Shown here: in pieces, positions 19,560-28,430 of the stretch | Layout: each line of letters opens with the position of its first letter | How positions within the stretch are numbered: position 1 is the stretch's first letter | Assembly (NCBI GenBank): GCA_041917055.1 | Contig: JAYRYJ010000003.1 | Location: 1 to 64,000 of the forward strand | DNA from: Pseudaquidulcibacter sp041917055 | GTDB taxonomy: Bacteria; Pseudomonadota; Alphaproteobacteria; Caulobacterales; Aquidulcibacteraceae | Direction of reading: 5' to 3' | Length of the DNA: 64,000 nucleotides | Notes under the pieces: generated by a model | Databases searched by the model: none | What the model was told of the DNA's origin: nothing | Seen by the model: only the letters and a program-made list of their open reading frames with translations | Position numbers and translations under genes: made by a program

Positions 19560-19586
19560 TGCCCCGCAATCGCGGGGCATTTTTAT
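19560..19586 (+). terminator. Rho-independent terminator of the TonB receptor gene
   Basis: Bases 19560-19567 and 19572-19579 form a perfect 8-bp stem (TGCCCCGC/GCGGGGCA) with loop AATC, followed by TTTTTATTTA. Confidence 0.9.
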
Positions 19587-19685
19587 TTATGCAGCATTTT
19601 CCGATTTTTGGAATGTGTTATTTAGCCCAAAATAATGATGTTTTGGAATTTTCACTTGATTAGGATTTGTATTTTAGAGGTTCAT

Positions 19686-20282
19686 TTGAAATTTCAATTC
19701 AAAAATTTTTTCGCATTTATTTTTGTGGGTGTCTGCATTTTGCCCTTTCCCTCGAATAGCCAAAATTCATTGGAATCAGAATTCAAATTATTCGCGAAAG
19801 GCAATACGTTAGAAATTGGCAAAGATTGCCTGTTCGCCAAACCATTGAAAAAGTCTGCAATACCAATGGTTAGGGTTAAGGACGCCAGCGGGAATACTTA
19901 TTCATTGCAAAAACTTGTCGGCAATAATGGCGCAATTCATCTTTGGCACCTTCATTGTCCACCGTGTATTGCCGAAATGGCTTCAACTTCAAAATTTGCC
20001 CTAAGATATAATGCGAAATTCGGCAATTTTATTTTCCTTTCGTCAGATACGCCTGCCGACTTTGCCAAATCCGAAAAAAAGATTCGCAAATTGACGGGCG
20101 GCAATTATTCGACTTATTTTCTTGATAGAGAAAGCCAAAAGGAATTATTTATCGAGCTTTTCACACCGCAAACGATTTTCTACAATTCCAATGGCGTCGA
20201 ACAAACACGCGGTCTATATATTTCGTCAGGTGCTAAGGATTTTGATGCAATTGCCAAATTTCTTAAAGCTAATGATAAATAA
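19686..20282 (+). CDS. Exported thioredoxin-fold protein (TlpA-like)
   Basis: I choose the TTG at 19686 as start because AGAGG lies five bases upstream and translation from there yields a good signal peptide (MKFQFKNFFAFIFVGV...). The frame also runs from an ATG at 19635, which would spoil the leader. The mature protein has the redox motif HLHCPPCIAEM (CPPC), followed by FIFLSSDTPADFA and the cis-Pro region FTPQTIFYNSNG, which places it in the TlpA/AhpC-TSA thioredoxin superfamily. It probably reduces periplasmic disulfides or cytochrome-maturation partners. About 198 residues. Confidence 0.75.
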   Translation: MKFQFKNFFAFIFVGVCILPFPSNSQNSLESEFKLFAKGNTLEIGKDCLFAKPLKKSAIPMVRVKDASGNTYSLQKLVGNNGAIHLWHLHCPPCIAEMASTSKFALRYNAKFGNFIFLSSDTPADFAKSEKKIRKLTGGNYSTYFLDRESQKELFIELFTPQTIFYNSNGVEQTRGLYISSGAKDFDAIAKFLKANDK

Positions 20283-20329
20283 TGGTTTTGAGTTTGTAAT
20301 TTTTAATTAAATGCGCTTAAAACCAAGAA

Positions 20330-21418
20330 ATGTCACATAATACATTCGGTCATTTGTTTCGCGTTACGACTTGGGGGGAATCTCATGGGCCTGCTTTGGG
20401 TTGCGTGATTGATGGTTGCCCGCCCAATATCCCCCTCACCGCATCCGAAATTCAGGCAGATTTGGAACGCAGAAAGCCAGGGCAAAGTAAATTTGTTACC
20501 CAAAGGCAAGAGGCGGATTTGGTTGAAATTCTATCGGGCGTTTTTGAAGATGCCGATACAAATGGCCAAGTAACCACCGGCACACCAATTTCTTTGATGA
20601 TTAAGAATACAGACCAAAGAAGCAAGGACTATGGCGATATTGCCAAAGCCTGGCGCCCCGGACACGGCGATTATGTTTATGACCAAAAATATGGCGTGCG
20701 CGATTATCGCGGTGGCGGGCGCACTTCGGCGCGCGAAACTGCAGCTCGCGTTGCAGCGGGTGCAATTGCCAAGAAAGTTTTGGGCGACGGTATAAAAATC
20801 ACCGGATATTTGACCAAAATCGGCATTCACGAAATCAATCGCGATAATATTGATTTTGCCCAAATAAACGAAAATCCATTCTTTTCCCCTGACGCGTCAA
20901 TTGTTCCGGTTTGGGAAGAATATTTGGAAGGCATTCGCAAAAACCAAACCTCAATTGGCGCCGTGGTTGAATTAGTGGCTTCTGGCGTTCCGGTTGGTTG
21001 GGGTGCACCTGTCTATGGCAAAATCGAAAGCGAACTTGCAAGCGCTATGATGAGCATTAATGCGGTCAAAGGTGTGGAAATCGGCGCGGGCTTTAAGGCC
21101 GCTGAACTAATGGGCCATGAAAACGCCGATGAAATGTATCTTGATGATGGCAAAATCGCCTTCAAATCAAATAATAATGGCGGTGTATTGGCGGGGCTTT
21201 CCACAGGTCAAGATATTGTGGTGCGAATGGCAATAAAGCCGACATCATCAATCCTTACCCCCGTAAAAACCCTTAACCGCAAGCATGAAGAAATTGAATT
21301 AATAACCAAAGGCCGCCACGACCCATGCGTCGGCATTCGCGCAGTCCCCGTAGCCGAAGCCATGATGGCGTGTGTCTTGGCAGATATGAAATTAAGGCAC
21401 AGGGCGCAGGTCGGGTGA
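20330..21418 (+). CDS. aroC: Chorismate synthase
   Basis: A 362-residue enzyme, normal length, converting EPSP to chorismate with reduced FMN at the end of the shikimate pathway. The signatures GESHGPALGCVIDG, RPGHGDY and RTSARETAARVAAGAIA are all present, as is the C-terminal GRHDPCVGIRAVPVAEAM. Its stop directly abuts the stop of the convergent secreted-protein gene. The first shikimate enzyme (DAHP synthase, 25700) lies 4 kb away, not in the same operon. Confidence 0.97.
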   Translation: MSHNTFGHLFRVTTWGESHGPALGCVIDGCPPNIPLTASEIQADLERRKPGQSKFVTQRQEADLVEILSGVFEDADTNGQVTTGTPISLMIKNTDQRSKDYGDIAKAWRPGHGDYVYDQKYGVRDYRGGGRTSARETAARVAAGAIAKKVLGDGIKITGYLTKIGIHEINRDNIDFAQINENPFFSPDASIVPVWEEYLEGIRKNQTSIGAVVELVASGVPVGWGAPVYGKIESELASAMMSINAVKGVEIGAGFKAAELMGHENADEMYLDDGKIAFKSNNNGGVLAGLSTGQDIVVRMAIKPTSSILTPVKTLNRKHEEIELITKGRHDPCVGIRAVPVAEAMMACVLADMKLRHRAQVG

Positions 21419-22156
21419 CTATTCCAATACTTTACAAAACGGCATTGCGTCTCGGTTCATGTCTTCCATACCGAAGCGTATTTTGGCGAATTTTTGGGTT
21501 TTGAAGCTATCGAGTGCCCATTTGTTTAAGATCAAATCGCAATTCACATTTTCGGATTTTGCGCTTGGATTTTTTGCTTTTATTTCATCACGCAGGGTTT
21601 CGGCGGTGGTTTTTGCCATATAATCGGCGTCAAAATCGAACATAAAATTCACCATTAAATATTCGTCTTGTTGTTTCAGTCCATAACGAATTTCATTGCG
21701 GCCCAATCCGATATTTTCACATTCCATAAGGCATTCCGAATAAAATTCGGCATCATTGGGCAAATCACCGGCCACAATTTCATGCGCCAATTTTTGCGGC
21801 GCAAGAGACGGAAAAATTGTAGTAATGTCAAAAGTGCATTGCGGTGAAAGCTCGATTTCAACGGCTTCAATAATACCGTCATACATTTTGTTCGATTTGC
21901 CTTTATTCTTGAAAGTTTTTAGCGTCACACGGCAATTATCAATCACATAATGTCGAAAACCGTCTTCTGTCGCCACTGCTTTTCCTAAAATATTACCCAG
22001 TTTACGATAGTTTTTTCCGATTGTATCAGCACTAAGGATTTTTTCCAATTTGGTCGGTTTTACAAGAATTGATTCATTAGGTTGCGCCATCGCAAACATC
22101 GGAGAAAACAGTCCGAATAAAAGGATTATGGGGAAGAATATTTTTGGAAATTTCAT
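21419..22156 (-). CDS. Exported hypothetical protein
   Basis: A 245-residue protein with a signal peptide ending near FAMAQ. The mature part has six cysteines, two of them close together (ECLMEC), and no recognisable domain. The stop is immediately next to that of aroC. I do not recognise the family. Confidence 0.55.
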   Translation of the reverse strand: MKFPKIFFPIILLFGLFSPMFAMAQPNESILVKPTKLEKILSADTIGKNYRKLGNILGKAVATEDGFRHYVIDNCRVTLKTFKNKGKSNKMYDGIIEAVEIELSPQCTFDITTIFPSLAPQKLAHEIVAGDLPNDAEFYSECLMECENIGLGRNEIRYGLKQQDEYLMVNFMFDFDADYMAKTTAETLRDEIKAKNPSAKSENVNCDLILNKWALDSFKTQKFAKIRFGMEDMNRDAMPFCKVLE

Positions 22157-22232
22157 TTTTACCTCGAAGCGGCATTATAGCACTGAATTGTGGAAAAAAT
22201 ATGCTGAAATATGAAATTTAATTTAGAAATCA

Positions 22233-22835
22233 ATGGGAAATGCGGTAATAAGAACCGTGCCTTTAATACTAATTCGCCATGGACAGACCGAATTTAACCT
22301 TGCCGAAAGACTGCAAGGCTCGCTTGATAGCCCCCTGACACCAAAAGGGATTGAGCAAGCGCATTTAATAGGCAAAAATATTTCGAAATATTGCGAAATT
22401 GAACAATTCAACTTTGTTTCAAGCCCTCAAAATCGCGCTTTAACGACTACAAAAATCATTCAATCCTATTTTTCGCCGCCATTTAAATTCGAGATTGACG
22501 CTAATTTGCACGAAGTTAGTTTTGGCGAATGGGAAGGCAAAACTTTGGAGGAATTGCCGGATTTTGGCTATGATTTAGCGCTTACAAAACGCCTCAATTG
22601 GGCGAAATTCTGCAAAACCGGGGAAAGTTTTGAAGCGGCTTTGACGCGCGCAAAATCTGCACTAGCGAAATACAATACGGCAGCGAATGTTTTGATTTCC
22701 CATGGTGCATTAATTTCTATAATTCGTGGCATTAATTTGGGGCTTTCGATGGACGATATGATGAAAATCCCAATTGAACAGAATTGCTATTGGGTTTTGG
22801 AAAATGGTGAAGAAATCGAAATTTCTTTAAGATAA
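22233..22835 (+). CDS. Histidine phosphatase family protein (phosphoglycerate mutase-like)
   Basis: A 200-residue protein with the catalytic RHG motif LILIRHGQTEFN, the second arginine in SSPQNRALTT, the acid residue in HEVSFGEWEG and the C-terminal histidine in ISHGALI. This is the branch-2-free, short PGAM/CobC-type phosphatase fold in which the RHG histidine is phosphorylated. The substrate is unknown; candidates include phosphoglycerate and alpha-ribazole phosphate. It precedes the M50 protease on the same strand by 40 bases. Confidence 0.85.
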   Translation: MGNAVIRTVPLILIRHGQTEFNLAERLQGSLDSPLTPKGIEQAHLIGKNISKYCEIEQFNFVSSPQNRALTTTKIIQSYFSPPFKFEIDANLHEVSFGEWEGKTLEELPDFGYDLALTKRLNWAKFCKTGESFEAALTRAKSALAKYNTAANVLISHGALISIIRGINLGLSMDDMMKIPIEQNCYWVLENGEEIEISLR

Positions 22836-22875
22836 ACCTGTGGTATTCATGTTGGTCTTGCTCTAATATTGCGCC

Positions 22876-23631
22876 ATGAATTCTGTCCTCAATCACAAAA
22901 TCAGCCCGATATTTATTGGTCTAATAATTCTTTCTCTCGCATCTGCTGTCTATCTGAATGGCGTGGCGGCGGAATTGCCAATCCGCATCGGGACAAGCGT
23001 TTTGATTTTGGCGATTTGGGTTATTGGGCTTTGTTTGCACGAGTTTTCCCATGCCCTTACTTCACACATGTTTGGCGATACTTCGATTGAAAATAAGGGC
23101 TATTTTTCGCTTAATCCGCTATTATATTCTGATATTAGATCTTCCATAATTTTTCCGATTTTCATTTTGGCAATCGGCGGCCTGCCTTTGCCCGGTGGCG
23201 CGGTCTATTTGCGCCATGATTTGATTGGCGCAAAATGGAAAATCGCGCTCACATATTTGGCGGGGCCGCTTGCTAATATTGCGTTCGCCTTTGGTTTGGC
23301 ATTTCTGCTTGGGATTATTGGCGGCACGATAAATGATGCGCTTCACGCCGCATTGGTTGCTGCAATTTTTCTTCAAATTTATGGCGCGATTTTTAACCTA
23401 TTGCCAATTCCGGGTTTTGATGGTTTTGGAACAATCGCCTCTTTCCTTCCCGCGCCAATGAAAGCGATATTTGAGAAAATAGGCGCACTAGCCTTTGTCT
23501 TTATCCTGCTTGCAATATTCGCCTTCCCCGGGGTTTTTCAACCAATTATAGGCTTCGCAATAGATTGCACAGCTTTGACCGGAATTGATATTTCAAAAAT
23601 CCCCGAAGGAATGGGAAATTTTATGTTTTGA
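22876..23631 (+). CDS. Site-2-protease-like M50 metalloprotease
   Basis: A 251-residue integral membrane protein with about six hydrophobic segments. The zinc motif HEFSHAL lies in an early membrane helix (LCLHEFSHAL), and the second catalytic motif NLLPIPGFDGF (NxxPxxxxDG) is in a later helix. This is the minimal M50B rhomboid-unrelated S2P type without PDZ domain, which cleaves substrates within the membrane. The substrate is not evident from context. Confidence 0.85.
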   Translation: MNSVLNHKISPIFIGLIILSLASAVYLNGVAAELPIRIGTSVLILAIWVIGLCLHEFSHALTSHMFGDTSIENKGYFSLNPLLYSDIRSSIIFPIFILAIGGLPLPGGAVYLRHDLIGAKWKIALTYLAGPLANIAFAFGLAFLLGIIGGTINDALHAALVAAIFLQIYGAIFNLLPIPGFDGFGTIASFLPAPMKAIFEKIGALAFVFILLAIFAFPGVFQPIIGFAIDCTALTGIDISKIPEGMGNFMF

Positions 23632-23648
23632 TATGGAAATTGTTAGAC

Positions 23649-23915
23649 CTAATATATGTCTTTGCGATGCCCTAATTTAAGAATGAGAATTTTTATTTCA
23701 CTGTCAATTATTTCACAAATAATCCTGTAATCGCCGACCCGATAACGCCAATAGTCACCCAGTTCTTTGCCACTTAGTGCTTTTCCACTTAGTCTCGGAT
23801 TTTCGAGTTTTGCGATTCGCTTATCGATGAAATCAGCAATGCGCAAGGCAGTTTTTCTGTCCAGTTTTTTCAATTGCTTGATGGAAGTTTCCGAGTATTC
23901 AATCTTCCAAGCCAA
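23649..23915 (-). CDS. RelE/ParE-family toxin
   Basis: An 88-residue protein with the RelE superfamily pattern: WKIEYSETSIKQLKKLD at the N-terminus, KALSGKELGDYWRYRVGDYRIICEI in the middle, and KILILKLGHRKDIY at the end. RelE proteins are ribosome-dependent mRNA endonucleases, and the final LGHRKDIY carries typical catalytic residues (Arg and Tyr). It overlaps the upstream antitoxin gene by 17 bases, the usual antitoxin-first order. Confidence 0.9.
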   Translation of the reverse strand: MAWKIEYSETSIKQLKKLDRKTALRIADFIDKRIAKLENPRLSGKALSGKELGDYWRYRVGDYRIICEIIDSEIKILILKLGHRKDIY

Positions 23916-24123
23916 GTTCTTTTCTCACAAATTCCGATGAAAAAGTCTTCTCTTTTCCCTCCTTAATTCGGATGGAAATTTCATTAGCCGCAATTAAATC
24001 CTCAATATCCTCAAGACCACGGTCAATCAATTCTTGCACAAACGAGTCTTCATCACAGCCAAGCTGCTGTGCCAATTGCTCTATGCGATTCTTATGAATT
24101 GGTGACAGATTAATTGCGTACAT
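23899..24123 (-). CDS. RelB-like antitoxin
   Basis: I place the start at ATG 24123 (MYAINLSPIHKNRIE), preceded by AAGGAT; an upstream in-frame start at 24153 lacks support. The 74-residue protein has an N-terminal ribbon-helix-helix-like segment (INLSPIHKNRIEQLAQQLGCDEDSFVQELIDRGLED) given here by position 4-39, and a C-terminal acidic/basic tail that would wrap the toxin. It likely represses its own promoter together with RelE. Confidence 0.8.
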   Translation of the reverse strand: MYAINLSPIHKNRIEQLAQQLGCDEDSFVQELIDRGLEDIEDLIAANEISIRIKEGKEKTFSSEFVRKELGLED

Positions 24124-24274
24124 TGGTGAAATCCTTTTGAAGCAGAATATCATGATTTGCGAAGCGTTGAAAGGCGCATCTTTTGCAACCGCTTCTCAAA
24201 CTTCATCGGGCGGGATCACTCTTCCAATTTTGCCTAGCCGTCTTCATTACTTGATTTGTATTTAACCATAAAGC

Positions 24275-25531
24275 CTAAACCTCAAACTTCTCCAATTTCT
24301 TCTCAATCAATTGGTTCTTCAAGGTCACATAAACCGGCATGCCGTTTTTATATGGCGGGTAATCTTCGCCCTCAATCAATCCGACCAAATAATCGCGGCA
24401 GGCGTCGGTAATGCCAAAACCATCTTCGGTGATGAAATCGCGCGGCATGAATTTTTCGACATTGGCAACATCCGCCAAATTAGCTTTACCGATTTCCCAA
24501 ACATAAGGTGTTGAAGATTTGCGCACGATTGTCGGCATAACCGAATTTTCGCCGGCAATTGCCAATTCCACCGCCGCTTTGCCCAATGCATAGGCCTGTT
24601 CAACATCGGTTTTGGAGGCAATATGGCGCGCCGCGCGTTGCAAATAATCGGCAACCGCCCAATGGAATTTATAACCGAACGCCTCTTTCACCATATTGGC
24701 AACAACCGGCGCCGCCCCGCCCAATTGCGCATGACCGAATGCATCGCGCGTACCTTGTTCTGCCAAAAACTTGCCATCGGGATAGTGGCAGCCTTCGGAA
24801 ACCACGACTGTACAATAATCGTATTCATCGACTTTGGCTTTGACCGCGGCCAAGAATTTTTCTTGGTTAAATTCAATTTCAGGGAAAAGAATTACCACAG
24901 GAATATCATTGTCGGCGTCCGCAGCCAAACCACCGGCGGCGGCAATCCAACCCGCATGACGACCCATTACTTCAAGGACAAACACTTTGGTTGAGGTTAA
25001 AGACATTGAACGCACGTCAAATGAAGCCTCACGCGCACCGACCGCAATATATTTAGCAACGGAACCAAAACCTGGGCAGCAATCAGTAATCGGTAAATCA
25101 TTATCAACGGTTTTTGGAACGTGAATTGCCTGCACCGGAAAACCCATTTCTTGCGAAATTTGTGAAACTTTATAGCAAGTATCGGCACTATCGCCGCCGC
25201 CATTATAAAAGAAATAGCCAATATCATGAGCTTTAAAAACTTCGATAAGGCGTTCATATTCGCGCTTATTTTTTTCCAAAGATTTCAATTTATAGCGGCA
25301 CGAACCAAATGCACCCGATGGCGTATATCTAAGTGCCGCAATATCGGCATCAGATTCCAAAGAAGTATCAATCAAATCCTCAACCAATGCGCCAATGATG
25401 CCATTTTTTCCGGCATAGACATTGCCAATCTTGTCCTTATGCTGCCGCGCGGTTTCAATAACCCCACAGCCCGAAGCATTAATAACCGATGTAACCCCAC
25501 CCGATTGCGCATAAAAAGCATTCTTGACCAT
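24275..25531 (-). CDS. pfp: Phosphofructokinase, PPi-dependent type
   Basis: A 418-residue PfkA-superfamily enzyme interconverting fructose 6-phosphate and fructose 1,6-bisphosphate. Motifs seen: YAQSGGVTSVIN, NGGGDSADT, PKTVDNDLPITD, and VMGRHAGWIAAAGG. The lysine in PKTVDND (instead of Gly in PGTIDND) is characteristic of pyrophosphate-using enzymes, which work reversibly (family knowledge). Together with the ethylmalonyl-CoA pathway this would fit a metabolism that runs the step in the gluconeogenic direction, an inference. The gene is monocistronic and divergent from the DAHP synthase. Confidence 0.85.
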   Translation of the reverse strand: MVKNAFYAQSGGVTSVINASGCGVIETARQHKDKIGNVYAGKNGIIGALVEDLIDTSLESDADIAALRYTPSGAFGSCRYKLKSLEKNKREYERLIEVFKAHDIGYFFYNGGGDSADTCYKVSQISQEMGFPVQAIHVPKTVDNDLPITDCCPGFGSVAKYIAVGAREASFDVRSMSLTSTKVFVLEVMGRHAGWIAAAGGLAADADNDIPVVILFPEIEFNQEKFLAAVKAKVDEYDYCTVVVSEGCHYPDGKFLAEQGTRDAFGHAQLGGAAPVVANMVKEAFGYKFHWAVADYLQRAARHIASKTDVEQAYALGKAAVELAIAGENSVMPTIVRKSSTPYVWEIGKANLADVANVEKFMPRDFITEDGFGITDACRDYLVGLIEGEDYPPYKNGMPVYVTLKNQLIEKKLEKFEV

Positions 25532-25699
25532 TGATTTGCCCTTTCGATCTTTCGCCCGAATAGCATTTCACGACCTTGGCGAAAAGAAACTATGCGCATT
25601 TTTTTGCCCTAATTGCAGTGATTAGACCAAAGCAAAGGGCAAAAACTTTGCATTTTGCTTTCATAATCGCTATGTCCCCCCGCGATAAGGATTTTTGAA

Positions 25700-27079
25700 A
25701 TGAACTGGGCCCCCAATTCATGGCGCTCTAAAAGTGCCAAACACATTCCAAATGATTATCCCAATGCGGATGATTTGGCGAATGTTGAAAATACACTTGG
25801 TAAAAAGCCGCCATTGGTGGTCGCAAGTGAAATTGAGAAATTAAAAAAAGAACTTGCGAAAGTCTCGCGCGGCGAAGGCTTTTTATTGCAGGGTGGTGAT
25901 TGCGCCGAAAGTTTCTCTGAGTTTGAGGCCGACCGTATTATTCGTTATTTCCGCGTTTTCCTTCAAATGGCGGTGGTTTTGACATTTGCCGGTGGCAAAC
26001 ATGTTGTAAAAGTCGGGCGCGTCGCGGGCCAATTTGCGAAGCCTCGTTCAAGCGCGACCGAAACCCAAGATGGCGTGACTTTGCCGTCTTATCGCGGTGA
26101 CAATATTAATGGTTTGGAATTCTCTGAAGATAGCCGAGTGCCAAATCCGGCACGTCTTTTAGATGCCTATAATCAATCGGCATCGACCATGAATCTTTTG
26201 CGGGCCTTGGCAACCGGCGGCTATGCAGATTTGCGTTATGTCAATGATTGGAATTTGGATTTCATCAAGAAGCAAGGCAAAACCGCCTCTGATTATCTCA
26301 AACTCTGTCATCATATTGAAGAAAGTTTGGAATTCATCAAATCAATGGGTGATGGCAAAAGCGTTGAGACAGATACGGTTTCATTCTTCACTTCGCACGA
26401 AGCGCTTTTGCTTGGTTATGAAGAAGCCTTGACCCGAAAAGATAATTTGTTTGGTTCGGGTGGTTATTATGCAACTTCGGCCCATATGCTTTGGATTGGG
26501 GATCGAACCCGTGGCCTTGATGATGCGCATATCGAATATTGTCGTGGTGTTGCCAACCCAATTGGCGTTAAATGCGGGCCTTCCCTTTCGCCCGATGAAT
26601 TAATTGAATTGATTGACCGTCTAAACCCAAAAAATGAAGCGGGGAAATTGGTTTTAATCGCGCGCTTTGGTTCTGATAAAATTGCACAGCATTTGCCAAA
26701 AATGGTTGAAGCGGTGACTAAGGCCGGAAAAAATGTGGTTTGGTCATCGGATCCAATGCATGGCAATACAATCACATCGTCCAATGGCTTCAAAACCCGC
26801 CCGTTCGAACGTGTATTGTCTGAAGTTTCGCAATTTATGGAAATTGTGTCGGCAAATGGCGGCTATCCGGGTGGTATTCACCTTGAAATGACGGGTGATG
26901 ATGTAACCGAATGTATTGGCGGCGCAATTGAGGTTTCCGAAGCAATGCTTCCAAGCCGCTATAACACACATTGCGACCCGCGCCTTAATGCCGATCAATC
27001 CTTGGAACTCGCGTTCAATATCGCCAATAATCTACGCGAAGGCCGCAAAGAACAAAGAATGGCCGCGGCGGGGATTTGA
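25700..27079 (+). CDS. Class II 3-deoxy-7-phosphoheptulonate (DAHP) synthase
   Basis: A 459-residue class II (plant/AroA-II type) DAHP synthase that condenses phosphoenolpyruvate and erythrose 4-phosphate at the entry to the shikimate pathway. Motifs include LLQGGDCAESF, VGRVAGQFAKPRSS, LPSYRGDNINGL, RYVNDWNLDF, NPIGVKCGPS, and GGIHLEMTGDDVTECIGG. AAGGAT stands seven bases before ATG 25700. It is convergent with the HEPN-domain gene. Confidence 0.95.
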   Translation: MNWAPNSWRSKSAKHIPNDYPNADDLANVENTLGKKPPLVVASEIEKLKKELAKVSRGEGFLLQGGDCAESFSEFEADRIIRYFRVFLQMAVVLTFAGGKHVVKVGRVAGQFAKPRSSATETQDGVTLPSYRGDNINGLEFSEDSRVPNPARLLDAYNQSASTMNLLRALATGGYADLRYVNDWNLDFIKKQGKTASDYLKLCHHIEESLEFIKSMGDGKSVETDTVSFFTSHEALLLGYEEALTRKDNLFGSGGYYATSAHMLWIGDRTRGLDDAHIEYCRGVANPIGVKCGPSLSPDELIELIDRLNPKNEAGKLVLIARFGSDKIAQHLPKMVEAVTKAGKNVVWSSDPMHGNTITSSNGFKTRPFERVLSEVSQFMEIVSANGGYPGGIHLEMTGDDVTECIGGAIEVSEAMLPSRYNTHCDPRLNADQSLELAFNIANNLREGRKEQRMAAAGI

Positions 27080-27247
27080 GTTCTTAGTTTCCCTTCTGAC
27101 CCCAACATTATAACCGATTTAGGTTAGCGATTAATTTCAGCTTGAGAGAGGCATTGAAACTCGATTACTAGATCCATAGCTCAAATAGCCGAAAAATTGC
27201 ATTTTTTGACATTTTTAATCGTGTTTTTGACAAAGATATTGTGAATA

Positions 27248-28342
27248 TTATTCAAGGGCGCAGGAAGATAGTTTTCCAATTGCATCCCTTGCGCATTTTA
27301 TTATTTCCTTCGCCAATTCCTTGTTTGGATATTCGCCTCTATGCAAAATATTGTTCCTCGCTTCCTTAATTTTCGTAATTTCGTTTTTGGGAATGCCGAT
27401 ACTCAATACTTCGGATAATTCAATTAATCCTCCGATCATCCTATATTTCTTTAATAGTTTTTCACCGAAAGTCACTTTTTTTTCTTGGAAGTGATTTCTA
27501 ATCTTATTCGTCATGCTAACTTCTAAAGCAGAAGCTGCTTCTATGATAGTCTTTCGATAATCAGCACTATCGCACGCGATATATGCATCAACCAACAAAT
27601 TGTATTCAAGCTTAATACGTTGCGGGTTGCAAGCTAATTGAAAAAGCTCATCAATTTGTTCTTTGGACAAATAATCATTCCCTGAATTATCACAGCGAAT
27701 TGCTGCACCAATGCGAGAAAGATGGAGCATATTTTCACTTGATAATTTTCCTATATATAAATCGAGTCCGAAAGCATCAGGTATTTCAATCTGGACAGCG
27801 CTGTATGCCGGGCAAACAAGATACATATATCTCTTTAAAGCGCGCATAAATTCATTGAAGCTACTTTGAAGCTCAAAGCCTAAATTCTCTCTGTCGACGG
27901 CAACATCTTCAAATTTGATTATGGCCAAGTTTACAACGGAGTTTCCGCTAGGATAGCTTCTAATTCTGCCCCACTCTTTGCCTAAGATTAAATTGACAGG
28001 ATCCAGCCAAAGTCTAGATTGGACAAGCTCAACTCCTCCAAATGGTATTTTTATCGATCCTAAGTCAACGTTTGGTAGGGACGGAAAATAAATTTGCCCT
28101 TTTTTGCCAGCAAGTTCTAATTCAAACAATTTTGACAATGCATCACTTTTGCATTTTATGCCATCCTTGAACGCGATGAAACCCACCAAATCATTCTTCG
28201 CCAAACTATTTCCCCATTCCAGAGCGTTGCTAAAGTTCTATTTTGCTAATTGGGCTGCTAATCGCAAACAAAAGTTCATCTCAGCATTTTGCCATTGAAC
28301 AATACTACCAATTATCGGCACTTCAAAAAGTACTCTAGACAT
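27248..28342 (-). pseudogene. HEPN-domain gene interrupted by an in-frame amber codon
   Basis: An ATG at 28342 opens a frame of 364 sense codons broken by a single TAG at 28240-28238 (codon 35); the frame is identical before and after, with no shift. After the TAG a TTG at 28204 preceded by GGGGA could restart translation, giving 318 residues. The C-terminal 110 residues have the HEPN pattern (LLVDAYIACDSADYRKTIIEA, SALEV) and the RX4H nuclease motif RNNILH (Arg 283, His 288 from the TTG start). HEPN domains are commonly RNases in toxin-antitoxin and defence systems (family knowledge). The N-terminal 190 residues are not recognised. It looks inserted between murC and the DAHP synthase. Confidence 0.65.
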
Positions 28343-28430
28343 ATTTTATTCGAAATTAAGAGAATAAAGTACTTGAAGGCGAAGGTAATCGGATTCCCAA
28401 GCGACCTAACTAGTCGCTCATCTTCCTTTT

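Noticed and set aside
24559..24994. Overlapping frames antisense to the phosphofructokinase gene
   Set aside because: Shadows of a confident coding region, without motifs.
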